This document shows, piece by piece, positions 1-11,640 of a stretch of 64,000 bases of DNA. The first letter of the stretch is position 1; each line of letters opens with the position of its first letter. Source of the stretch: Nannobrachium achirus (Eukaryota > Chordata > Actinopteri > Myctophiformes > Myctophidae); contig OY997642.1 in assembly GCA_963921795.1 (NCBI GenBank), positions 58,574,927-58,638,926 of the forward strand, in the 5' to 3' direction. The notes beneath the pieces were generated by a model. The model saw nothing but the letters and a program-made list of their open reading frames with translations, made no database searches and was not told where the DNA came from. Position numbers and translations under genes: made by a program.

Positions 1-530
1 GGAGCTGGGTGAGGAGCTCTAGACATTTGCAGAGGATATACATGGAGAGATGTCACATTTGAAACGATCTGACCTTATTTCTCTAACCATACCCTCATTG
101 AACCTATAGCGTTTGTGGGGAGAACATTTGTCAAGCATAACAATATCGCGGTGCAACGTGTTGTGATCGGCTATTATCGCCAAATAGATTGGGAAAAGGA
201 GTGGATTAAGTATAGAGCCCTGGAGGGTCTAGTACTGTAAGTATGGATTTAAGAGGTTCAAAGAGTTTAATTAAAAGGATCAAAAGAAAATCATTATCTA
301 TTAATTACACTGGAAACTACCGGATGGAAAATAATTTATAGTAAGTAAGTAAGTAAGTAAGAGTTGTAATTTTGGGCAAAGCTGAGATGATAAATGCTTC
401 ACCTCTGTGTACTCATATACTGTCTTCAAATAATACTGAAATATGGTGAAATAAATATTGTGATCAAATCACGTGACGGCATCAGGGTGGTGAGTTTCTC
501 ATGACTTCTTCTCTGGACTGGTCTTTCATA
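1..530. other. AT-rich non-coding DNA
   Basis: No gene or recognisable transposon end is visible. The only simple structure is a short (GTAA)n run near 340-361. Confidence 0.5.
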
Positions 531-635
531 AAGCGTCGCTGTCAGGTGGAAACCTTGCATGTCCAATACCATTATATTTCAGGAAGTGGGGGAAAAAAGT
601 ACCTTTATTCCAAATGGATCTAATGCATGTTATGC

Positions 636-945
636 CCTGTGCAACTTCAAAGCCAAACAGAAACGTCATTTGTATATCGTCGTTATCGGGTGGAAACCTA
701 GTATGTCAATAACCGTTCTTTTTGTATTTATCATTTTTAAAATGATCTAAACTAGTGAAAACAGCTGATCTACAAGCATACAACGCCTTGCGTTGTGAGG
801 CGTTGTGTGCTTGTAGATCAGCTGTTTTATGCCATTTTCACTGTCTTGTATGGTGAAGCAGGGCTTTACTTACGAAAGGAACGTATACAAATTTGAAACC
901 GTAGATACGAGGTGTCTGCCCGACAGTGACAATATGCTCCAGCGT
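636..945. mobile_element. Palindrome-bearing MITE, copy 1
   Basis: The left part (TATCGTCGTTATCGGGTGGAAACC type) and the right part (GGTGTCTGCCCGACAGTGACAATA type) form imperfect terminal inverted repeats around a central hairpin at 758-828. The same arrangement recurs at about 8930-9125 and 43563-43835, so this is a family. No transposase is visible. Outer limits are approximate. Confidence 0.55.
758..828. repeat. Hairpin module (ACAGCTGATCTACAAGC arms)
   Basis: A near-perfect inverted repeat with arms of about 29 bases separated by a short loop. It belongs to the dispersed palindrome family described in the findings. Confidence 0.85.
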
Positions 946-955
946 TCAGCGACAA

Positions 956-1035
956 AAACACAATTAAACCGTTAATCGCAATTATTTGTGTGGCAATTAA
1001 TCGTCAAGTAAAATGTCATAATGGTGACAGCCCTA
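956..1035 (-). mobile_element. End fragment of the MITE family that forms TRIM intron 5
   Basis: Read on the minus strand, these roughly 80 bases match the start of the element at 62456 with only about six or seven differences, from TAGGGCTGTCAC onward. The match stops at the CCCTA end, so this copy independently confirms where that MITE begins. Confidence 0.8.
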
Positions 1036-1312
1036 ACTGTACTCTGATCAAAAGTAGGACGTTCAGTTAACGGGGAACACACAAAGAGCCAGACAGCAAC
1101 GTGTTGTTTAGCACAAAACACTTTGAATCCAGGCTGGTGGCGTCATGCCCTACTGGCTGACCAATCGGGCAGCAAGAAGGGTTATTGCCAAAAAGGGAAA
1201 AAAAAGGAAAAGAAAGGAAAAAGAGAGAGAGAGAAAAAAAAGGAGGATTTTTTCCTCGTGGCTGGTTCACCTATACACAAGGTCAAACTATCGGTCAGTC
1301 TGTCTGTCTGCA

Positions 1313-1316
<4 letters not shown>

Positions 1317-1373
<57 letters not shown>

Positions 1374-1491
1374 TGGTTGTGTGTGTTCACGTACATACAG
1401 TATATATGCATGCATGCGATGCGAGTGTGCGTGTGTGTGTGTGTGTGCGTGTGTGTGTGAGTGTCTGTGTGTGTGCGTGTGTGTGTGTGTG
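1317..1491. repeat. (GT)n microsatellites
   Basis: A long GT run at about 1317-1371 is followed by an interrupted GT/GC-rich run to about 1491. It produces spurious Cys-Val or His-Thr open frames and is not coding. Confidence 0.95.
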
Positions 1492-1606
1492 GGCTGTAAG
1501 TGGTGAAGGTGCCCGCTGCATATCACTTCTTCCTGCCTCTGACGGGCTTATGGGTAAAAATGAACATACAAAACGTCTGAGCTCAGGTCTGCATGTTTGG
1601 CCTTAA

Positions 1607-1920
1607 AGGAGTAGTTCACCCCCAAAATGACTTATTTTTTATTGATTACTCATGCCATGGAGACTTGAGTTCAATAATATTTTGGTTGTATTTGTCGAAT
1701 TCCTAAGACAAAAAATCTATTATAGTAAATGTACCCCCATTGATTCCGGATAGGGACCCAAATGCATTCGGTTCCCCATCCGGAATCAATGGGGGTAGAT
1801 TTATTGTAATCACATTATTGTCTTAGGAATGCGACAAAAAACTAAAATATTACTGAACTCAAGTCTCCATGGCATGAGTAATCAATAGAACATTTTTCAT
1901 TTTGGGGGTGAACTACTCCT
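1607..1920. mobile_element. Foldback MITE with TTAA target duplication
   Basis: Arms of roughly 145 bases (AGGAGTAGTTCACCCCCAAA ends) are inverted copies of each other, and TTAA flanks both sides (1603-1606 and 1921-1924). A TTAA duplication fits piggyBac- or Kolobok-type transposition. A half copy lies at 58295-58440 and a diverged one near 37495-37620. Confidence 0.88.
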
Positions 1921-1935
1921 TTAATCCCCCCTCCT

Positions 1936-1937
1936 AC

Positions 1938-1969
<32 letters not shown>

Positions 1970-1998
1970 GAGCACACACACACACGCACACACACATA
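1936..1998. repeat. (CGCA)n / (CA)n microsatellite
   Basis: Tandem CGCA units grading into CA units, directly after the MITE at 1607-1920. Confidence 0.9.
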
Positions 1999-2313
1999 CT
2001 GACAAACCCCCACCGCAAGAGGGGCTGGGTCCTTTCCAATGTGCGTCAGAACCAGATGGAGAAGGAGGGACCCCCCCAAATTGATAATTATGTATTTGGC
2101 AGCAGAATCCCATCTAAAAATATGTTGACACCCATACAAGTTGTGTGTTAAAATCTGTCAAAGATATTCCAAATGTTTCACATTATTCAAGATTTTGTTT
2201 TATTTTAAATAGCAGTATATTTTGGAGTAGATTTATATTATTAATACCAAACCTACATTAATTGATAATTTGTGGACTGAAGTAATATTATACTGTAGAT
2301 AAATGTACCCAGC

Positions 2314-3317
2314 TGTCATGTATTGTCAGGTTCGTACCTTTATTGTGTAGTGATGTCCTAGTGTGTCCTGTTTTACCTAACTGTTACCTGTCTTGTTACA
2401 CATCACTGATTAGTAGGGGTGTAACGATATAGTAACTGCATCGAAATATCGTTTTTAATTAAAGAAATCGAGGTATATCGAAAATGAAAACAGCCAAAAT
2501 CGAATTGTATCGTTTGATTTTGTATCGTATCAAATCGGTAGTGCAAAGAATCGATTGTATCGATACTACCTACTTGGGCATTATATTTAGCATTTTTAAG
2601 AAGAAAAAATGAAAAAGAGGGGTTTAATTACTTTTCCTTTCCATATAGCTACACTGGTCTATTGATAAATGTGTGTAATCTCTGGATCTCTGGGTTCATG
2701 TCAAGGTGCAGGTTTGTCCATATGTGTTCAAATACAATGTCCATGTATTTGCCAGATAAATCACTGTGTTTACTTATTTATATCCATAATAATACATGTT
2801 TCCCTTAAAAACCTGCACTATCCACACTTTTCACACAGATTTAATGTCTTTGCTAAATTGTTACTATATTTCGATTTTAAAGCGTTGAATCGAATCGTAT
2901 CGTATCGCCATGAATGAACCAATATCGTCCATGTATCGTATCGTCAACCATGTATCGTGATATGTATCGAATCGCTATTAAAATGTATCGTTACACCCCT
3001 ACTGATTAGTCATGTTTACAACCTGTGTATTGTTAGTCTTTCAGCCAATCATGTCTAGTCAGTGTCTATTTAAACCTCCCTGTGTTCAGTGTTCCCTTGT
3101 TGGGTTATAGTCAGTGTTACTGTGTTCCTGCCTTTGTTTAGCCTGCTGTAAGCCTTGTGAGTGTGTCTTAATTTCCCCTAGTTTAGTATTTCCCAGTATA
3201 GTTAGTGTCCCAGTCTACTTCCCTGTGTTTGCTGTTTAATGTTAATAAATACTGGACTTGATCTTCCTGCCTGCCGTGATCTGCTTCTGGGTCCTCCACT
3301 TCTGCCTCACACCGACA
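2314..3317. mobile_element. Solo LTR (probable Ty3/Gypsy-like) with a nested hAT element
   Basis: The unit starts TGTCATG and ends CGACA, with CCAGC on both sides (2309-2313 and 3318-3322) as a 5-base target duplication. An AATAAA signal lies near the right part. Without the nested hAT element at 2414-3001 the LTR is about 410 bases. No internal coding region is present, so it is a recombination remnant. The family is inferred from the LTR's general form only. Confidence 0.65.
2414..3001. mobile_element. hAT-type MITE nested in the LTR
   Basis: The termini TAGGGGTGTAACGAT and its inverted copy are flanked by the exact 8-base duplication CTGATTAG (2406-2413 and 3002-3009). The interior is rich in ATCG-type words and has no transposase frame. 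Confidence 0.9.
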
Positions 3318-4720
3318 CCAGCAGCACATAAAGTAATTAAAACCATGTTTTAAAAATCATGTTGTGCTACAGTAGACTGTGCTATACTGTCCATTAGCAC
3401 CTCTTCCACCAAAGAGATCACTGTTCTCTGGCAGAAATCTTGTATATCCATTTACTTTTTAAAATCTTTATCCCATGATTTTTGTTACCCATTTTTTCAC
3501 CCAGTGCCAATTGTGGGCCTATAAATCCTGCTACTCTCCCTCTGCCAACCTGGGGAGAGCAACAGACTGAGCGTGTGCTTCCTTCTATGCATGAGGAGTA
3601 CAAGCCACTTCTTTTCACCTGACAGGGGGGAGTTTCCCCAGTAGGACATAGCGCGTGGAAGGAACATGTTATTCCAGCCAGTTCCTTTGCCCACCATCAG
3701 GCGCCCCGGCTTGCCAGGGGGAGGCAGTATATAGAGACCAGGATTACTACATTTTTGTGAGGGTATCTACTCTAGGGGACACGGGCAGAACATGCAAACT
3801 CCACACAGAAATGCCCTTTTGCCAACCCCACCTAGGATATGGGCGCTGATGACGCGGAGGAGAGAACACGCCCACAACATCCCCAGTGGGAATCAAACGT
3901 CTAGCTGTGAGGCACATATTTTAACTTTTTAAGATTTTTTTTTTTCTATACATAAATGAATGGCCTTCTTTGTTGTACAAGAGGGTTACACGATACACAA
4001 AAGTAGTGAAAATAGCCGATCTACAAGCTTGTATCCTTTATTCTGGAATAGACACAAGTTCTGTTTTAGTAGCCTACAACGGTGAGGTTTTTGGGGTGGT
4101 GACACCAGCTCACCATGCAGCCTCTCACCGTCCGTACGTTAGAAATTCATGAGCTTCATGTCTTTCTCACGTGAAAGAAAAAAATGAGCACTGTCAACTG
4201 GCTGCTGTTATACAGATGCATACTTTTCAAGCAGACTGGTTGGTTCTTAACTCATGTTGTTTCAACTTTAAGGACTGCATTTCTCCTTGTGTGACACTCA
4301 ACACAGGATTTAAGAATCCCAGGGCTTAATTAGTACCACAACCAATCATTATTATAATATTGGTGGACGGTGGTATAAGAGCAGCAACAGCATTAATTAA
4401 TTCTTTTTCTAGTTGTTTTTATATCGCACTGACCTTTGGACACTGTATTAGGTTGTGTTAGTCGTTTTGAGTATTTTTGCTTGTGTTTGACAGGGTGAGA
4501 TACAGGGTTATACTACTGTACTATATTGATAGTTGTGCCTAAGGACACTTTATGTATATATATTATTATTCGTTCCCTTTCTTGACGTACTTTGCTCTTA
4601 CTGTACTCTGTTCTTGTTTGGTTTTTTTAATCTTTTTTCTTACTTCTCTGTAACTTTGTAAATAACCTTATACTGCGTGCTGCCTCTGGGAAACTGATTT
4701 TCTCCCCTGGGATAATAAAG
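3318..4720. other. Non-coding interval with weak repeat traces
   Basis: No gene seen. Around 3755-3925 there is a stretch resembling a common fish LINE/SINE remnant (ACATGCAAACTCCACACAGA). A half copy of the hairpin module lies at about 4003-4035. A LINE-like 3' end (GGGATAATAAAGGTATC) precedes the microsatellite at 4722. Confidence 0.4.
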
Positions 4721-4721
4721 G

Positions 4722-4747
4722 TATCTATCTATCTATCTATCTATCTA
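4722..4747. repeat. (TATC)n microsatellite at a retroposon tail
   Basis: Six or so TATC units follow an AATAAAG-type end, typical of a non-LTR retroposon 3' tail. Confidence 0.8.
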
Positions 4748-4749
4748 AT

Positions 4750-5690
4750 ACAGTATATCTGAACTGACGCTGGAGTAGCAGGAACGCCGCCGCCGCCCCC
4801 GCAATGCTGTGACCCTTGGCTTTGGTACCCCAGTAGGCATAATTCGGCCCTTGGGGAAAACTAATAGGGGAACCCTGCTTTAAAGTATCAATGCTGTCAG
4901 AATGTACTGACTGAAAGTGCCATGAATCCAGATCCTGTCCTCATACACGTACACAGACTCCTATCACTGTCAGGGTGTTCTGAAGGTCAGACTGTCTGTC
5001 TGACAGCCAGCTGCTGCTGCTGCCAAGATGTTTACCCTGAGGGCTGAGGGCAACACCAGGCCAAGGCATCGTGCACTGAAAGCTTCATAAAACTGCTTCT
5101 TTTTCTTTTCTTGTAAAATTTAGAGAAGACAATAATTTTGACCCCTTTTATCCTCCACAATTTTAGTCATTATACCAAACGATTCCTCCCCACAACGTTT
5201 TACTGGGGTTAGGTAGGGTTAGAGAATTTCATATCAAACATATAATTTTCCAAAAGTCTGTCTGTCTGTCTGAGTGTCTGAAACTCAGTGGCTGCATGGA
5301 GCAATTGATCTGAAATCGCATCACCATTAGCATAACTGTGGATGGGGGGGGGGGGGTCAGGCCCTGTTACAGATGTTGTCCAAAAATCAGTACACAGTAT
5401 CTCATTAAATGAAACGGGTATTTCTTACATTGATGCTCCTACATTTTATCATGTAAGCACCAGTTAAAGTTACTTTCCATCCCTCATATACTGTGTGCAC
5501 AGTGCACACCCCATAACCCACACACTGCACATCATTTCAGAGCTCATATCTTTGAACGGGTAAGGGCTAGTAAATTATAAATAGGGAATGTGTGCTTTCG
5601 CCTTCTTGTCTTTAAAGAAGAATCTGTAATTATGCTTTAGGTTGATTAAAATATTCTGGACATCGTAACAATGCTGCGCACCCACATTTC
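4750..5690. other. Non-coding interval
   Basis: Nothing coding is seen. A ten-base G run lies near 5345 and a few short TCTG units near 5257-5275. Confidence 0.45.
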
Positions 5691-5704
5691 CTTTTTTTGT
5701 TCTT

Positions 5705-5830
5705 TTGGGGAGTGACATGCAGCAAAGGCCGTCGGGATTGGAACTCGAACCCGCGTCAAGCTCTTAGGCTACACAGGAGCCAAGGTGCCTGGACTGCTGC
5801 ACCAGCAGCCCATCAGGCCCCCCACGCACA
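5705..5830 (-). mobile_element. tRNA-derived SINE fragment
   Basis: On the minus strand an internal promoter B-box-like GGGTTCGAGTTCC is followed by GGCCTTTGCTGCATGTCACT, a sequence typical of a widespread teleost SINE. The head is tRNA-like but does not fold as a tRNA. Confidence 0.6.
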
Positions 5831-6067
5831 TTTCTGTGTTGTTACTATAGAGCACAATTATGTTAAGACTCGAACAAAGCCATCCAGGATGGCAGTGAAT
5901 CATGAACATGAGACCTTTTCTATGAAAACAAAGGGTATTTATTAAATGTAGTATATCAAATAATGTAATATTAAAATAATGTTTTCACATAGGATCAAAG
6001 GTTGTATGGTCATAAACCACCTCCGCTGTGATGCTCTATACATACTATAATAAGCATGCAGACACAC

Positions 6068-6069
<2 letters not shown>

Positions 6070-6135
<66 letters not shown>

Positions 6136-6160
6136 ACATACACACAAACACAAACACAGG
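6070..6160. repeat. (CA)n microsatellite
   Basis: About 30 CA units with minor interruptions near the right end. Confidence 0.95.
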
Positions 6161-6240
6161 GGCGGCAGTGGCTCAGAGGTAGAGTTGCCGTCTTAGATCT
6201 ATGTAAAGCGCCTTGGATAAATGCACTATGAATGGACCAT
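6159..6240 (+). mobile_element. Internally deleted SINE
   Basis: A tRNA-like head (GGCGGCAGTGGCTCAGAGG) runs directly into a 3' body (GTAAAGCGCCTTGGATAAAT) of the type found at fish SINE/LINE tails. The middle appears missing. Confidence 0.55.
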
Positions 6241-6407
6241 TTACCACACACACACACACACACACAAACACACGACAACTGATCGACCCGCTGTGTTGGT
6301 TCAAAAGATCAAAGCTTACTAACGCAACTTGTATTGATCTGACCTCTGACCTCATACACGTTATCACTGCTGAGTCACCGGAAAACTCTTCATTCACTGA
6401 ACAGCAT

Positions 6408-6733
6408 AAGGTGCCCTCCACACTACAGGCGGTTGCCGTCGGGGCTGCCGTTAGGATCAGCGGTGGCCGCACCGTGGTGAGACACAAAAGACACTCGTTC
6501 AGTGATTAAACGCTGCGCGGTATTTCACAAAGATGAACACAATCCATCTCTCACCGCCCGCGTACGCATGCACAAACGAGCGCGCTCGCGGGGGATTTCA
6601 CGGGGCCGCGCCCGCTCGCCTCGCCGCCCCAAAACTTCGCTGCACGGCTGAAAAAGCCGCCCGGCGCCCGCCTCCCATTGAAAATGAATTGCTAGGAGGC
6701 GGTGACCGCGCCTAGTGTGGAACCCCCTTATGT
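6408..6733. mobile_element. GC-rich MITE
   Basis: Inverted ends of the form AAGGTGCCCTCCACACTA and AAGGGGGTTCCACACTAGG bound a GC-rich interior. It interrupts a local duplication (ATAGAAACCTCTTCATTCAC units seen again at 6735-6825). There is no coding frame of note. Confidence 0.55.
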
Positions 6734-6833
6734 CATCATAAAACATAATAGAAACCTCTTAATTCACTGAAGAGTATGTCATCATCACACATAATAGAAA
6801 CCTCTTCATTCACTGAACAGAACATCAAGCAGG

Positions 6834-7040
6834 GACGTGCAGAGAATGTTTGAGAGGCAGGGGCTGAATTTCTAAAATGGCCCCAAGCTCACAACGCGCC
6901 GCGGTTAGAGGTTGGCGATTTTCAGTGCGTGATACCACACTGAACTAAGCATTATCAAGTGAATACCGGAGATGTGGCGTAACGCCATGGATTTCTACAC
7001 AGAGAGGGCAATTCTTTCAGCATAAGATGCTGAAAGTGTG
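6834..7040. mobile_element. Partial ACGTGC-end MITE
   Basis: It starts CAGGGACGTGCAGAGAATG, like the complete copies at 29425-29764 and 45470-45878, but the right half is missing. The central hairpin is decayed to one arm. Confidence 0.7.
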
Positions 7041-7149
7041 TTTGTTGGTTATAGGATGAGACATTCACAGGTTAGGTTTAGAGGTAAGGGAAAAAAAATA
7101 GCTGTTGAAAGCTTGAGTTGTGAGCTTGTAGATCTGGCATTTTCCGGCT

Positions 7150-7320
7150 ATTGTTCGGCTATTTCTCAGCAACTCTTAAAGAGTCTGTTTGGTTTCATTT
7201 TACGCTGTCTAGAGTCCATTTGGTTAGCAACTCTCCATCATTTAGCCGGGGACCACCTGTAACCCCCTCAAGGACCACTGGCGGTCCCCAGACCAACTGT
7301 TTGATGAAAACCACTGCTAT
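7150..7320. mobile_element. Partial hAT (Charlie-like) MITE
   Basis: Carries GGGGACCACC and GAAAACCACTG-type ends related to the copies at 8530-8890, 19735-19860 and 38360-38695. Confidence 0.5.
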
Positions 7321-7539
7321 ACAGGAGACTGAACTTCCAATGTCACAACTTTATCGTTCTGTCTAATGTCACGTTTAACGAGCTGACATTTTCGATTGCT
7401 ACATTAAACTGATTAACGTGGCATTTATGTATTTTTTTATGGTTGGTAAATTTTATGAACTTACATGTCTTATTCATTTTTTTCTTCTTTTACAGTGCAT
7501 CGGCCACAAGGGCAAGCGATGCACAGGGTCTTGTGCACG

Positions 7540-7673
<134 letters not shown>

Positions 7674-7699
7674 TGCGCGTGCCCGCTGTGCGCTGTGGG

Positions 7700-8520
7700 G
7701 TTGGGGTTGCTTGTTCCTGGGTTATTAAACGTTATTACAGTCATTTGTCTATGTCAACTGTACTGTATAAAATGTACTGTATAAAATGGCTCCCTCGCCA
7801 CTGAACTGCAGTTTTCAATAGAACAATATTATTGGATATTTATTTATACAGTAGTGTAAAGTACATTCGCTCAAGTAAAGAAGTGCAATTTCAAGGTATT
7901 TTTTATTTTTTTTACTAAACTTGAGTATTTCCTTTAAAAAAACACTTGAACCTCAGGGGGGTCCAGGGGAAAAATCTGCCTAAAATGCATGCCCAAATTG
8001 GAACAGTTGTGGACACAAAACTACAATGATTGTGGCTACTCTTGACCCACCAAATGTACCCTGAAAATTCACAAATGCATTGTAGAACATCACATTTCTC
8101 TTGGCAAATTGTAATGCTGTGATCACTTACTAGGGAAAAGAGGATTGAAAAAGACCTCCGCCTATGGAAAATTTGCATTCTGAATAGTGAAAAAGACTCA
8201 AGACCTCATTGGAGACATATATAGTGAGAGTAGTGCTGTAATATTAATAATGTAAAAGTATAGGGTGAAAAATGATAAAGACGTGTAGAAATAATGTGTA
8301 ATAATAATGTAATATGAGTAATGCATGGATGAAAAATACAATGGCAGCTGATTATATGTGCTGTAGGGCCCCTGTAGCAGAATCAACATTGAAATTGTAA
8401 TTTGATTTTGTCTCAATTGATTTATTGACCAATAACTGAACAAAAACAGTTGTGTTCAGTCTCAGAGGCCAGTTTTACTTTCAACTCGAATAGACTCATT
8501 TGACAGCTTTAGTTAGTTAC
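7700..8520. other. Non-coding AT-rich interval
   Basis: No gene, RNA or clear element end seen. Confidence 0.45.
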
Positions 8521-8529
8521 ATCGTAGAT

Positions 8530-8890
8530 TTAGATCAGTGGTTTTCAACCAGTGGTCCGGGGACCACCAGTGGTCCCTGGGGGGTTCCAGGTGGTCCGCA
8601 GCTAAATGATGGAGAGTCGATAACCACATGAGCCCTTATTGATCTTTAACTCTTGAGAGCTGTACGGGTTCATTTGGTTTCATTTTATGCTCCTGAGTTA
8701 AATTATTGTTAAACATTGTCATTACTTACACAATTAGAGAAGGTAGAATAATTTTATATTTTGATCAACGTTTGCCTGTTTTATCTCTCCTATGGTACCA
8801 CATCAATACCGCATGAAATGGAACTGTTGACAAAATCTTATCCAACGACAACAAAAATATTTTTTTAATCCGAGGCACCCCTACATTATA
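8530..8890. mobile_element. hAT (Charlie-like) MITE fragment
   Basis: Begins CAGTGGTTTTCAACCAGTGG, a typical hAT/Charlie end. The body is shared in order with 38360-38695 (inverted there). The right end is unclear. Confidence 0.6.
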
Positions 8891-8929
8891 ATTTTCACTC
8901 CCAGCACCTTATATTTATAGCATATCGTC

Positions 8930-9125
8930 GTTGTCGGATGGAAACCTTGTATGTCCAAAACCGTTCGTTTTGTATTTATCATCTATATAATGTACTAAAC
9001 TAGTGAAAACAGCAGATCTACAAGCACACAACGCCTCGCATCGCGAGGCGTTGCGTGCTTGTAGATCGGCTGTTTTCACTAGTTTTGTGCGATAGAGGTT
9101 TCTGCCTGACAGTGACGATATTTTT
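8930..9125. mobile_element. Palindrome-bearing MITE, copy 2
   Basis: Left end ATCGTCGTTGTCGGATGGAA and right end GTTTCTGCCTGACAGTGACG bracket a central hairpin at 8998-9085 whose arms extend as AACTAGTGAAAACAG. Confidence 0.65.
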
Positions 9126-9339
9126 GTGATTATGTTGCGAGGAAAACATTGAGATAACAGCCATTTTGGTTAGAACTGACTGAAAATAACTTTGTACTAA
9201 ATATTTTTTCAAGTGTCCAAATAAATTCCAAATATTATCAAATGATTTCGCGGCACCCCTGGACTGCCGTCGCGGCACCCCAGGGTGCCCCGTCACCCAC
9301 TTTGAAAACCCCTGCCATACACACACATAAAGAACGCTG

Positions 9340-9475
9340 CTCCTCATTGGCTAAGGGCCCTGCTTTTGTACTGTCGGTCATTTGTTTTAGGAGAATAAAG
9401 TCCTAATAAAGTTTTGGTATAACATACTGGTCTCACCTTTCAGCGAGCCCAAAGATGTCATGTGGGCGTTGTTGG
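9340..9475. repeat. Copy of an LTR-like interspersed repeat
   Basis: Contains CTCATTGGCTAAGGGCCCTG, an AATAAAG signal and TTTTGGTATAACATACTGG. These are shared with the series at 21785-23075. The class of element is uncertain. Confidence 0.55.
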
Positions 9476-9535
9476 GTGTTGAAGCTGAGCGTGTTGTCCT
9501 TGAGAAGAAAACCAACAAAAAAATGGACATTCAAA

Positions 9536-11074
9536 TTATTGTGGAGTCATGAGACGAAGAAACCCAAAGTCACACACCTCAGCGGTGCTATCGTAGCCTA
9601 ACCAAAACCCAGCATAGAGGGTCTGGGTGAACGTGGTGTGGACTCTGTGGAGGAGAGTCATGGTGTCAGAGACACTGTACCAGGACAGAGTCCCTGCGCT
9701 GTGATCCAGGTACACTCCCACCCTGGAGGACACGCGACCTTGGATTTTAACATCAACGCCTCTGTGTCTGAAAACGTAACATCCATTACAACACAGCGAA
9801 GACCAAGATTTGTCGTTGTATCCAAACCTGCTCATGTCGTTGCTCGTGCCGTTTCTGCTGATGTCCTTATATGAGACCGCTATGTCGACGTGGTGCCCGC
9901 TCCACTCCACCTCCCAGTAGCAGCGTCCCGTCAGGGACTGGCTGCTAAGAACCTGATGGAATGCGGAGAATCTCTCCGGGTGGCGAGGATACGAGTGCGG
10001 TTTGTTCATCCACGTTACCTTCCTGTTCCGCTGAGACAGGGACAGGTATTCGTGCGCCGTGTTTGGATCCAGCGTGATTGGACACGAATACTGCAAGAAC
10101 TCAGCTCTGGTCTTGGGCTCCGGCAGTGCCGACAGCAAAACGTCAATTGTGTTCACTTTCTCCGAGACGTTTTCCCCTTCCTCTTTGAGAATCCCCTCCA
10201 GTTTATCCCTCATCCTGGACACGATCACGGGCACATCTTCAAAGTATCTCAGAGGACGCGCGTTGCTGCCGAGCGGGTGACGTGTGGATTCGCCGGTCCT
10301 GGAGAGGCAGGCGGTGGAAGGCAGAAAGTGGACGTGATCCTCTATGTTGGAGAGTTTCTCCTGCCTCCTTCTCAGGTCGGTGACCTCCTGCTCCACGCAC
10401 CTCCTAAGTTCCTCGGCGCGACTCACTTTGCGCTTCTGCTGGTCTCTGATCAGCTCCCGCACCTCGGACCGCCTTCTCTCAATGGAGCCGATGAGCTCGG
10501 TGAAGATGGTGTCGCTGTGGTCCACCGCTCTGTCAGCGCAGTGGTTGATGGACCCGACCTCCTGGTGAAGTACCCTCACGTCTTTCTCCCTCTCCTGGAT
10601 TCTCTGCTGGATGCAGATGTTTTCCTGGAGCTCATTGGAGGCTTTGACCAGCTTGTGGTTCTTGAAGGCAGGAGACTGATAGTGGGGCTCCAGGTGAGTG
10701 CCACAGTAAGAGACCAGACACTGAAGACAGGTCTTCACGGATTTCTGTTTTCTCCCGGTGCAGAAATCACAGGCCACGTCTGGGGGTCCAGCATAGCAGT
10801 GATCAGGAGAAGGAACTTGTAGCTCTGTCGTCTTCAAGCTCTCCACCACCTCAGCCAACATGTTGTTTTTGGTCAGAACAGGTCTTGGGTTGAACGTCTG
10901 TCTGCACTGTGGACAGCTGAATCTCCCTCTTTGATCATCCTGATCCCAGTATCCCTCAATACACCTACTGCAGTAGTTGTGTCCACAGGGAATGCTCACT
11001 GGATCCTTCAGTAGATCCAGACAGATAGAACAACAGAAATGTTCCTGGTCCAGTTGAACCCCTTGCTGTGCCAT
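9536..11074 (-). CDS. Intronless finTRIM/TRIM16-like E3 ubiquitin ligase, copy 1
   Basis: Predicted 512-residue cytoplasmic RING-type ubiquitin ligase of the fish TRIM expansion, a family tied to antiviral and stress responses. From the chosen start (MAQQ, shared by the two neighbouring copies; an ATG four codons upstream also exists) the order is: C3HC4 RING about residues 14-57 with [14 protein letters not shown] and CPQC; a B-box-like zinc finger about 102-145 (CDFC, CLQC, CGTH); a long coiled coil about 150-270 with RRRSEVREL; and a complete PRY-SPRY/B30.2 from LDPNT to CDFGFLRL. All of this is in one open frame with no intron, whereas the related gene at 53-63 kb has five. That suggests a retrocopy origin followed by tandem duplication. 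I know of no reason to call it dead. The exact orthologue is not identifiable from sequence alone. Confidence 0.93.
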   Translation of the reverse strand: MAQQGVQLDQEHFCCSICLDLLKDPVSIPCGHNYCSRCIEGYWDQDDQRGRFSCPQCRQTFNPRPVLTKNNMLAEVVESLKTTELQVPSPDHCYAGPPDVACDFCTGRKQKSVKTCLQCLVSYCGTHLEPHYQSPAFKNHKLVKASNELQENICIQQRIQEREKDVRVLHQEVGSINHCADRAVDHSDTIFTELIGSIERRRSEVRELIRDQQKRKVSRAEELRRCVEQEVTDLRRRQEKLSNIEDHVHFLPSTACLSRTGESTRHPLGSNARPLRYFEDVPVIVSRMRDKLEGILKEEGENVSEKVNTIDVLLSALPEPKTRAEFLQYSCPITLDPNTAHEYLSLSQRNRKVTWMNKPHSYPRHPERFSAFHQVLSSQSLTGRCYWEVEWSGHHVDIAVSYKDISRNGTSNDMSRFGYNDKSWSSLCCNGCYVFRHRGVDVKIQGRVSSRVGVYLDHSAGTLSWYSVSDTMTLLHRVHTTFTQTLYAGFWLGYDSTAEVCDFGFLRLMTPQ

Positions 11075-11176
11075 CTTACAGATCACTTTGTCTGATAATA
11101 AACCTTTAATAATTGAAACTTAGAAAAGTTCATTGAAATGTTATAGGCAGGCATAACTTATACTTAGTTTTTTGAT

Positions 11177-11234
11177 GATTCACCTTAAAGGGCAATTTGG
11201 TTGTGATGACATTGCTTGATGGTGTCATTAAGTC
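11177..11234 (-). promoter_or_regulatory. Conserved upstream block, TRIM copy 1
   Basis: A stretch beginning GATTCACCTTAAAGGGCAAT, about 105-160 bases upstream of the start, is conserved ahead of all three intronless TRIM-type genes. This copy has ATGACATTGC where the other two have a CRE-like TGACGTCA. Promoter function is inferred from conservation and position. Confidence 0.5.
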
Positions 11235-11640
11235 GTATCCTTCCATGTATTACGTCTAAAACTCTGCATCAACCAATTATTTTGACTAAACATACGTCAT
11301 GTCCTAGTATGAGCGAATTGGGCAAGCAAATCAACGTCGCGTGATTCCCTTGTTTGGCCCGGAAATAATCACACCTAGTATGAAGTCAGTGGTGCTATTT
11401 ATGAGTTCATAAGCATCCCGCTAGCCAATCACATCATGTCCTGCAAAGCTTGGCTAATGGGACCCTGGGCGTACAACAACCTTTGAGCCAAGATATAGGC
11501 CATATCAGCCCGTGCTGCACTTCGGACTTGCTTTCAGCATCATCCCTGAAACGCGCTGGGATGGTTTCTGTGTCTATCTGTGGAAGCAGAGGGAGTGTCT
11601 TAGCATGCATGCTCTGACACATGTTTACTCAAATATGTAA

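Noticed and set aside
9890-10822. A 310-codon plus-strand frame
   Set aside because: Antisense shadow of TRIM copy 1.
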